Assembly (NCBI GenBank): GCA_026399075.1
Contig: JAPLRR010000084.1
Span: 62,001-126,000 of the forward strand
From: Methylococcales bacterium
GTDB lineage: Bacteria > Pseudomonadota > Gammaproteobacteria > Methylococcales > Methylomonadaceae
Direction of reading: 5' to 3'
Length of the DNA stretch: 64,000 bases
A program made the position numbers and the translations under genes. Position 1 is the stretch's first letter. Each line of letters opens with the position of its first letter. This document shows, piece by piece, positions 45,501-54,300 of this stretch. Under the pieces are notes generated by a model. That model worked only from the letters and a program-made list of their open reading frames with translations. It made no database searches and had not been told where the DNA came from.

Positions 45501-48322
45501 CACCTAGGGACCGCGATAATAAGATTACAGATGACCTGTTTGAGATCGAACCGGCGATTATGCAAAGTGGCGGATGGACTGACCACGACCGCTTCAAGCT
45601 GTTTACCAACGGACCTGACGCGAACAATCGGTTTACCTATCCATTTGAAAGAAAGGCGACATACGAGTTTAAGACATTTGATTCGGCTCCCTTAGAACCA
45701 TTTACGGTAAATACCCGTGATGCGTTTCTTCGTTGGAGGCTTAGAGGCGCCAGTTTTCAACATGCAGTCTATCCGTTTGCACTCGCAACCTATTTGCTGG
45801 AATTCACCAAACAAATACCCAGTGGATTTACTGTACCCACGCTCATCAAACGTATCGATGAAGCCTCTGTCCTCGTGGAATTAATATGCGGCAAAGTTGT
45901 GCATGTCAAGAAAGACACATTAGATAGTTTGAAGAAGGCGCTGAAAAATATTCAGACAAATATCTCCAATATTTTGACGACCGCGATAACACAGGTACAA
46001 GATCATCTCACTGAAGCAGATAAAAAACTAACTAAAGTGCCGCTGAGTGTATCAGGAACCCGTGATGAAATTACACAAGCTATGGAGCTTATTAATAGGG
46101 GAGTCAGGCAGGCTTTGGTGGATTTAGAAGGTGTGCTTGGCACTATCCTGACAACGAATATTGTAGGGATTGAGACCGAACTTGGAGAGATCAAAACCCA
46201 TCTTGAAAGCGGTGATGAATTACAGGTGGAACTACTAACTAATGAAGTGGAAAAAATTGAGGACAAGGTAAAAAGTTTGAAGACATCACTTGAAACGATG
46301 CAGACGAATTTATCTAGTATTTTAACTACCGAGTTAACGCAGGTAAGTACTCATCTAGCTACAGCAGAAAAAATATTAAATGATTTACTCGAGGGAATAG
46401 AAATTAGTTTGGATGATCAGTTTAACGCCATTCTAAAAACGAATATAGCAGAGATTGAGACTGAACTTGGAGTTATCGAGACCGATCTTGGAAGAGATGG
46501 CGCTTTACAGAAAAAGCTAAAAGAATTAAAAGATTCATTAGACTTTGATGTGAAATTACCTAACGAGCCATACACTCCGCAAGTAAAGTCGATATGCATT
46601 GATTATGTAGCCTCCGCGAAAACAGAGGACATTGAGTTCATCCATCTTTATCCCTTCGCCAAAACCTCCAAAACCGAGACATTGTTTATTGTTGAAACAT
46701 TACAAAAATATCAACTCAGTTTAAGGTCAATTTCAGTGCCTAGTGACCTTCCAGATCAAGGCGAGTCTCTTATCATCGTCGCACTGGACAATGCCAAGCT
46801 TCTTCATATAAGGATCTTCGATGACAAGGGACAAAGAATTGTAGACAAGGTAGAAGCTGAGCTGAATAAGGGGCAGAAGTTGACCGAGCTTAAGAAATTT
46901 CTTCAGCCGTTCCCTGACCAATCAACTTTGACTGAGGACAAGAAGCCGGAAATCATCGATAAAGCGATATCAATCTCAATCTCCCAAACCACCCTGCTAC
47001 CCACTTTCACAGACGAGGGAACTCTTTTTATCGGTTTGGAGGGATTGCGTCCCCGTTCGAATCTTCAACTCTTATTCCAGTTCGCTGAAGCGACGGCAGA
47101 TTCAGAAACTGGTCGTGCCTGTATCAAGTGGAACTACTTGGCGAAAAACCAATGGAAAGAACTGCGTACCGGCTTTGAACTGTTGTCGGATAAGACCGAG
47201 CAAATGACCCGCTCCGGCATCGTCAAGATTGCCCTGCCCGAAGATATCTCGAACGAGGGCAATACCCTGATGCCACCGACCAAGGAGGGTCAGCACCTCT
47301 TCTGGCTGAAAGTTTCTACCCCGAGCGCCGTGGTGGGTGTTGCCGAGCTACTGGGTGTGCATGCCCAGGCCGCTTTGGCGACCTACAAACCCTTGGCTGG
47401 AAGCGATCTGGATCGCGTTGCCAAAACTGTGGAGCCGGAGCAGATTGGCAAGACTTTGGAGCCGGACTTCGGCATCAAGAAGATACAACAGCCCTACAAG
47501 TCGTTTGGGGGCAGTGTGGCGGAGGCCAAGGGAACAATCCCCATCCGCATGAGCGAGCTCCTGCGGCACAAAGGGCGCAGCGTGGATGCGTTCGATATCG
47601 AGCACTTAGTCCTGGATGCCTTTCCAGAGTTGTTCAAGTGCAAATGCATCAGTCATACGATGGGGCTCTCGGCAAGGCAATACCAGCGTGACCTCGAGGT
47701 GGCACCCGGCTTTCTCATCGTCGCGGTAGTACCTGACCTGACAAAACTGGAACCGGGCGATATGTTGCAGCCCATGGCGCCGGTGAGCACGCTGACGAAG
47801 GTTAAAAAATTCCTGATGACGCGGGTCTCGCCATTCGCGCGTATTCGTGTGATGAACCCAAGATACGAGAAAGTCCATCTGAGAGTGGAGGTTCAGCTCA
47901 GGCGAGGCCGGGACAAAAACTACTATTTATCCCAATTAAAGACAGACCTGTGCCACTTTCTGGCTCCTTGGCATCTGGGTGATTCGGATAAGCTTTCGTT
48001 TGGTCAGCACCTAGTCTTCTCGGATGTGCTGGGTTTTATCGAGGGGTTGGAGTACATCGATTTTGTCACCGATTTGAGGATGTTCAATTTCAAATTGAAG
48101 AATTCAAAAGAGATCGTCCCCTTGACCGCACGTTCGATACTCAGCCCAGGGGATATCAAAACTTTTTCCTATGAGAAGGATTACAAGGAAAAATCCGCAT
48201 CTCAGCCCGATGAAAACAAGCTGGCTGCGTTTCTAAAGAGCGCATCACCGATTACCTGTGGGGAAGCGCAATCCGACCTGAGCAAGGAAACTACAACCGA
48301 TTCCGATGAAGATGCGAGATGA
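42584..48322 (+). CDS. Giant eCIS baseplate protein (Afp11-like, baseplate J family)
   Basis: 1912 residues; typical Afp11-type proteins are shorter. The N-terminal part (to about 500) has helical and beta baseplate sequence (MLDFVYEYARLVVFHEYKID). Residues about 507-715 contain three tandem 70-71-residue repeats (FLxEEFxK-SPLQFSTExxWTxFLQQ). Residues about 1115-1320 hold two similar coiled-coil units. At about 1393-1468 a ~75-residue module with LLHIRIFDDKG appears that recurs twice in the next protein. The C-terminal third is a gp47/J-like wedge (FGGSVAEAKGTIPIRMSELL, MSPFARIRVMNPRYEKVHLR-type). It forms the wedge ring; its stop overlaps the next start by 4 nt. Confidence 0.88.
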   Translation: MAVPTKIQHPLLRLPGTSQRKRIAGSQLLRPDLAPIDGRKLGDMLDFVYEYARLVVFHEYKIDAAGQKYVELSNWLGFFENSLPYALNQFAKSDFDRLQTELQSTIEAIEQKPNDASLFLLLDFCYFDLIQPLVRLQQTARKFDFEPLVTLLDRTTRTSLLPHLRRFIELSNVAAKYFCKTKYDFMVFAQAPWDIPIEDLFVIDETVEDVPGGQAGAIKWLGVQLADVAQRFIVVQRNIAQEIPSFLEESIDVLKKRNDPHLGLLYVFLRLFEHFQSELNGLTQKHIEFFYSEVLQLKGRDMLPDQVHLLFEPAKHLDSSHRIKQGTVFKDAKDSKNVDILFDLDEEIVIDKAKVVALQTLYLNHNQGCLEGNVSNNMPSAFVEGVYIAPVANSADGKGGEFKEEQSKNWATLGAKLSKYTAPGEIVRQNHPFGRIGFILASPVLWLNEGQREVTITIECDASKNEDWYNACFKQELGEFSETKIYKITDKTIQNVEALFSIQARGFLHEEFTKRSPLQLFTEEEWTAFLEQPNTHFTKHERDILADLLKKTDAGVYILEMLSSTLLKKLSESAQVFLQEEFAKSSLPLQFSTETEWTNFLQQPKTRFTKQEQQLLANLVQKTNGGVYVLGKLPPESLVKFSEPAQTFLQKKFAKNSPLQFSTETDWTNFLQQIEKRFTIQEQELVADLVQKVDGGVYVLKEVPFKSLLQQLRLQKDRKFIGSAALSHFFQTTSCSSGGSLVPDTLHEMIQGFFNEEPNKIVLDRSEYFTVHFSGEKGWFQVSNKTDGQRVFLIAASGLSDKTFTLRFEAKLSVEDPKVAFYSEKTIGETFETEFAFPMVRIELKSEIQFPCNNFDITSGCCLETKNKPNTLPIGLYYLLRFLTIVKTDIDVKVGGLKNLVVQNEESLQDVNSVVLPFGSRPKLKADFLIGSKELLCKDWKRFQIGIEWKGKPDSLAEHYTDYGKKLKLEIEPPRDRDNKITDDLFEIEPAIMQSGGWTDHDRFKLFTNGPDANNRFTYPFERKATYEFKTFDSAPLEPFTVNTRDAFLRWRLRGASFQHAVYPFALATYLLEFTKQIPSGFTVPTLIKRIDEASVLVELICGKVVHVKKDTLDSLKKALKNIQTNISNILTTAITQVQDHLTEADKKLTKVPLSVSGTRDEITQAMELINRGVRQALVDLEGVLGTILTTNIVGIETELGEIKTHLESGDELQVELLTNEVEKIEDKVKSLKTSLETMQTNLSSILTTELTQVSTHLATAEKILNDLLEGIEISLDDQFNAILKTNIAEIETELGVIETDLGRDGALQKKLKELKDSLDFDVKLPNEPYTPQVKSICIDYVASAKTEDIEFIHLYPFAKTSKTETLFIVETLQKYQLSLRSISVPSDLPDQGESLIIVALDNAKLLHIRIFDDKGQRIVDKVEAELNKGQKLTELKKFLQPFPDQSTLTEDKKPEIIDKAISISISQTTLLPTFTDEGTLFIGLEGLRPRSNLQLLFQFAEATADSETGRACIKWNYLAKNQWKELRTGFELLSDKTEQMTRSGIVKIALPEDISNEGNTLMPPTKEGQHLFWLKVSTPSAVVGVAELLGVHAQAALATYKPLAGSDLDRVAKTVEPEQIGKTLEPDFGIKKIQQPYKSFGGSVAEAKGTIPIRMSELLRHKGRSVDAFDIEHLVLDAFPELFKCKCISHTMGLSARQYQRDLEVAPGFLIVAVVPDLTKLEPGDMLQPMAPVSTLTKVKKFLMTRVSPFARIRVMNPRYEKVHLRVEVQLRRGRDKNYYLSQLKTDLCHFLAPWHLGDSDKLSFGQHLVFSDVLGFIEGLEYIDFVTDLRMFNFKLKNSKEIVPLTARSILSPGDIKTFSYEKDYKEKSASQPDENKLAAFLKSASPITCGEAQSDLSKETTTDSDEDAR
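44099..44735 (+). repeat. Triplicated 70-residue repeat inside the Afp11-like protein
   Basis: Three tandem copies begin at the Phe codons at 44102, 44312 and 44525 (periods 210 and 213 bp). Each encodes FLxExFxK, EW or DW then FLxQ, FT..E..LLAxLxxK, GGVYVL. The second and third copies are very similar at DNA level (CAGTTCTCTACTGAAACAGA in both), indicating recent duplication. Confidence 0.85.
46762..46989 (+). repeat. Mobile ~75-residue module, copy 1
   Basis: Encodes SLIIVALDNAKLLHIRIFDD, IVDKVEAELNKGQKLTELKK and a tail ending EIIDKAISISIS. Shares the order IVA-LHIRIFD-VDK-EL-LPD-S-L-EIID with copies in the next gene at about 53589 and 54904. Confidence 0.75.
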
Positions 48323-51300
48323 CAAGAGAAATTGAAAAAAAGATCGACGTCATCGCGCAGAACGATCCATTTTCTGCGCAACGTCCCCATTTTGACTTTC
48401 AGGCACTACGCCGAGAAGGATTGAAGCATATTGGAGATCTGTCGGGGAAGATATGGACCGACCACAACGCCCATGATCCAGGCGTCACCATTCTCGAAGA
48501 ACTGTGTTATGCGTTGATTGATCTCGGATATCGCACCACGTTACCGATGCAGGATCTGCTTGCGCAACCTCGGGACGATTCTCCAAAACCAACGGAAGAT
48601 GATAGTCCGCGCCACGAGAACTTCTTCACGCCACTCGAGATACTCAGTTGTAACCCTACGACCGTCCTCGACTTCCGCAAACTACTGCTCGATATCGACG
48701 GTGTCCGCAATGCTTGGTTGGAGCCTGCCGAGAGCGATGCTCCTCTGTATCTTTACCTATCAGAACATCTTGAAAACCCCAAACCACAATGTTGTTCTGC
48801 TGACGAATCCAAGACTCGCCCCAACCAGGTCGCCCTCAATGGACTCTACAACGTCTTAATCCAGAAAGAGATCAACTTTGATGAAGAGAAACTATTCAAA
48901 TCGGTCAAGGAGATGCTCTCCGCGCACCGAAACCTTTGTGAGGATTTTAGTGCGATCAGAATCCTGCAATCGCTCGAAGTCGGTATCTGCGCCGATGTAG
49001 ATCTCGAAGATACGGCCGATGCCGCCACAGTGTATGAGGCTATCATCAGGGCCGTAAAAGGGTATATATCACCTGAGATAGTTTATTACACCCTTAGGGA
49101 GTTGCTGGACAAAGGGAGAGCGATCGAAGATATCTTCGCAGGTCGGCCTAAGTTAGGATCGCGTAGTGCCGGATTTGTCGATACCGAAGAGTTGGAGGCA
49201 CTGCCTTTTCGGGATAAGCTACAGGGATCGGACCTTTACGCTGCCATACTGGCTGTGAAAGGCGTCCTCGCGGTGCGGAATCTCTCCTTCCACACAGATG
49301 GCACCATTGAAGGTAAGACAATTCAGCGCGTCGTTGTGTCCTCAGGGTCTGCCGCGGTGTTCTCACTGGAACGGACATGCATCAACCTGCAAGCCTCTCA
49401 GGGGATGTTGTTCCTAAACAAGGAGAGGATACACCGTCGATTGCAGGAAAGTGGCAAGCCGAGGCGTGGTCTTGAACACCTTGATCTGCCGATTCCCGAA
49501 GGACGGTACCGCAAGGGGTTGGCTGATTATTACTCGATCCAGCACGATTTCCCGCTCGTCTATGGGATTGGCAAGGGGGGGCTTCCAAACGAAGCGACAC
49601 CCTTGCGGAAAGTGCAGGCCATGCAGCTCAAGGGGTATTTGCTGTTCTACGATCAGCTGCTTGCCAATTACTTAGCCCAAATTGGCAATCTTCGCCACTT
49701 GTTTTCGCTCCAGGTTGAATCAAAACGCCCGGGCGCGGAAAGACACACTTACTTCAGCCAGGACCTCGAGAGTGTACCGGATTTGGAACGGCTCTTTCCA
49801 AGACATCCGGGAAAGGCCTTATCCGATGGGAGCATCTTGGCGATACCGGTGGCCAATGATGCAAGGATGGCGAAGCGACTGGAAGAGTTGAGGGCTTATC
49901 CCCTTACCGAGTTGCTGATTACCGACAGCTGTAAATGCACGCCCGAAGAAATACCTCACTTTTCGGATGTCAATAAATCCCTACGCGAAATCCGCATTCG
50001 CCAATCGATCCGCGAATTCCATCTGGGTGACTATTCCCTTGAACTCTCCCGAGACCGCAACGGCTATTTATTCATCCTCCGCATCAAGCAGAGCTGTGCG
50101 CTGCTGTTGGTCAGTTACCAGCGCTACAAAAATCAAGATGAGGCGCGCGAAGCCGCCAACTTTGCTGCGTTTCTGGCGAGCCGACCTGAATATTACGCCA
50201 GGCGATTACAACAGATCAATCTGAACGGTAGTCAGATCGAATACCAATTCAATCTGGTTTTCGATCCGGCGGCTTATAGCGCTTACCTACAGTTTCTGTT
50301 CGAGAACGAGGCCTTGTATCTGCAACGGAGAGAGGCTTTCCTAGATCATCTGCTCGCCCGGTTTGCTACCCAATTCACCGACTATGCCTTGCTGCGTTTT
50401 AGTGCCGAGGTGGAAGATACATCAGAAAGTCGTCAGACCGTCGAAGACAAGTCGCGGTTTCTTAGCCGAATTGACGATCTGAGCCGCGACCGGGGTCGCG
50501 CCTACGACTATTTGCAATCTGCCTGGGGTACCGAAAACGTTTCCGGTTTCGAAAAACGGGTCTCTCTGCTTGCCGGCATGAAGGACTATAGCAGACGCCA
50601 CCTGTGTAAGTACGAGGTCGTCGAACGGTTTCGGATGGAAATCGAAGATCCGAATGGTATTCCCTGGTTTTCGAGTATAGACACCTACCCATCAAGAGAT
50701 AAGCTTGCTGAGGCAAAAAGGAATTTGCTGGAACAGTTGAGGGATCCAAAGAGCTACCAAGGATTGCAGCGCCGGACCCGAGATTTCAATCCCATATCGG
50801 TAGGTCGAATTTTTTCCTGTGTTGCCACTGATGAAAATATCGTGGTTTCGAGATATGTTTATGCCTTGATCCTCAAAGGCAGTAATGGCGATGAATTGAG
50901 GGAAAGCAGTAAAAATGACTATGCAACGCAACCCCTGGCTTGGCGAGGAATATCCAAGTTCATCAAGGAGATCGAAAATGATAGTGGGCTGAAGTTGGTG
51001 AAGACGGGACCGAAGCGTCTGCTCTTTATCGATAACCGTCAAATACAATGTCACGTTGACCCCATCATTACCTACAAGTGGTATCGCTACGATTTGCAGG
51101 GTGAACCTATCGCTACAGCAAGTGCACCATATCCCAGCCCCACTGCTGCTATTCAAGATTTTGCCCACAGTGCAGATTTTGGCGATCTCATTGTTTCTAA
51201 GCTAGATGCCGCAATATGGAGTCTCAGTATTGGTGAGGAATACCCCCCATTGGTGAGTATCCACGCTTTTGACAACGAACTGGAGGCGAAACGTGCCTGG

Positions 51301-54300
51301 CTGCGCGCTAAGAGCGATGGTCAACTCAGGACACGATACCAGCAGAATACCGAACCGGGAAGGCTAGGGACTCGAATTACCTTGACGACCGAAGGCAGCA
51401 TAGTAATCGCTAGCGCCATGATTTCGCAGCAGGATTCCCTAAGCATCGACGAGTACATTGCACATTGTCAGGCCGAATTCGGGCGGGATACGGAAAAACT
51501 CAAGTTTTCCACGCTGCCCACTGCTTACGGTTGGCGTCTGGCAAAGCAAGGTGAAAATGCATTGGCCGGGGATGACGTAACCATGGAGGGCGCCTTATTC
51601 TTCCGGGACGTTCCAGGAGCGATTTTTGGTCTGTTGGATGCCCTAGTGGCTGTGAAGGATGCAAAGAATTACTTTGCAGCGGGAAGCGAAGACAACCCGG
51701 ACTATCGTATCCTTCTCAGATCGTCAGGAGGGCCCTTTATCGCGACCACCCCGAGCTATGCCAATGCCAAGGAACGTAATAAGAATCTCAAACTCGTTCA
51801 GGATCGATTGATGCGGCTGCACCCACCTCTGGAGGTAAGAGAGGAGCCCCGGCTATACAGTTGGAAACTATGCCATACGACCGATGAACAAGTAGTTTTG
51901 GAATCAAGTAAGGAGAAGGTTTTCGGTTCCGAAGCGGCCGCGAAGACCGATTTCGAAATTTTCATCCAGCGTATACACCAAGAGCAACCGGCTTCTCCTG
52001 TGGGGCAACAGGTCTATGCCATTGATTTGAAGAAAATCGAGGACAAGTACCGCTTCGTTTACTGTCAGAATGGCCCCAATGGCGAGGCGCTTCCGTTGTT
52101 ACGTAGCGCTGAAGAGTATGATGGCAAAGAAGTCAGAGGAAAATACGAAGAATTTGTTAAAGCCATGGCACAAATGCAGTGGAAGAAGGGTTCGCTTGTT
52201 GGTAAAGATGTTCCCACTGCTGTGCTCGACTATGACTCTAAAGAGAATCGTGCCAGCGTTGATCGCATTCTGGCATACAGGATGCCAAACAACGTTAGCC
52301 GGGAGAATAGCGTTAAGCCGAAATGGATCTATCGTCTGTTGGATCGGGACAATCCAATCGCCAAGTCTAAAAAATCCTATCCAACGAGAGAAGACGCAGA
52401 GAAGGAGAAGAATGGGATCTGTGGCTACAAGCCTTGCCGTGAGTATGAGCCGTGTCCAAAGAAGGACATCGTCAGGGTCATCTGTCCAGCGTTGGATCCT
52501 GGTAAGTATCACTATGCTCTATTTCTCGGTACCAAGGATAAGAACGAAGTTGAGTGTGCAACGTTGATTTCTTATATGGGCTACACAAGCGAGGATGCAG
52601 CGAGGAAAGCCGGTGAAGAAAACTGGCTAGCGTTGATCGAACGAGCAGAGGATAAGGGGAATTACGGCGACGACAATATTATCGCCGTGAAGGAGGCCTA
52701 TGCCGAAAGCACGGGCTCGGAATGTGACAAGGCTGGAATACATCGGGCGGTAAAACCTGAGGGAGTCAAAACTGAAGACGCTGTTACTCGCGCGAAATGC
52801 TACCCCATTCGTATTACCTACAAGAAAGATGACAAGGGCAATCCGACTTTACAAGTGCTCGGGTTCCATTTCCAAGGATACGACGAGAAAACCGATACCA
52901 GTTTGTGGCGGAGTACTATCGATTACAAGGATGTGGATCAAGCCCTTGTAGCTTACCAGCTTTTCTTGACTGTATTGGGTAATATTGAAAGTTGTCGCAT
53001 TGAGTGTGATGAGGGCTGCTACCGCATCCACTTGGTGGAGATACTTGCCGAAAGTAAAGATTTTGAAACGGAGGCTGAAGCCTGGGGCGACATGCCAAAG
53101 GTTACGGAGAATGAATGTGGCAGGAGCTCTTGTCCCGCACAAGGGGTTCGTCTGTTTGACCAGACAGCGACTTCTGAAACCGCGTTCGTTCCGGTCCTCC
53201 TCCTCCTTGATGGTGATTATTACCGTTTTGAGGTCGTGGCTAAAGAATATGTTTTGGCTAAACATAGCTGTGAATACCCATCACGAAAGGAACGTGATGA
53301 GGCGATAAAAGGGCTTTGTCAATGGGCAAAGGATGGGAGGTTCGATTTTTCATATTTACCAGACCCCAAGATAGAAAATCTTATTCGCCAAAACGGGTTT
53401 CTTCAGTTTAACCTGGGCAAGGGTTACTTTCTGCGAAGTTTTAAAGCTTTACCCAATCTCCAGGAGTCCGATGCTCAGAAGATCGTAGACGACTGGCTTT
53501 GGTTGGCGTCTTCCAGCCGAAACTATAGGTGGCACGGGTATGACCTCGGTTTGATGTTGGCTGATGCGACGTGCGGACTTTTAGATGAGGGAAAAAATTT
53601 AGTCATAGTTGCCCTCGTCAGCAACAACCTACATATCCGTATCTTCGACTCGAAAGGAGAGAAAGTAGTCGATAAAGCGGAACACGAGTTGGTTAGTGGG
53701 GCTCCACTAGAGGAGCTAAAGAAGTGCTTAAAACCATTACCCGATCAGTCCAAGTTGCCCCTGAAAAACAAACGAGAAATTATCGACATGACAATATCGA
53801 TTGCAGATTACATCCGGGGGGAGAAGGAATATACAAATAAGTGGTATCTGGTGAACCCACTCGAGAGCAACTCGGAGATCGCAACGATTGAGCACGAGAA
53901 CGACTCGGTCGATATCGAAGCATTCAATGAGTTAGTGCGAGCGTATCCGGTGTACAAGAAAAACGACGGATACCGTTTTCGGCTCTACTACCCAGAGAAC
54001 GGCTCGCGTTTGGATGACGAACTAAGGATTTGCGGTTGCCACGACGCTGACGACGGAAAACAGCAGGCTTTGCAGTCCTTTTGCGACCAAGTCTATATCT
54101 ACGAGAGCACAGGGAGCTACCCCTGTCGCGCCGCAGCGGAAAATGCCTTCAAGCGTTTTCTCGACCTGCTTGCTGAATTTGATAACTACAAAGACGAAGA
54201 AGAGACGGGGCTCGGTACTTTTTCATTCTCTATCATCGATCGTGAAAAGGTGCTTGCTTCGCATCCGTATAACCATCCCGATCGCACCAGTGCCATGCGG

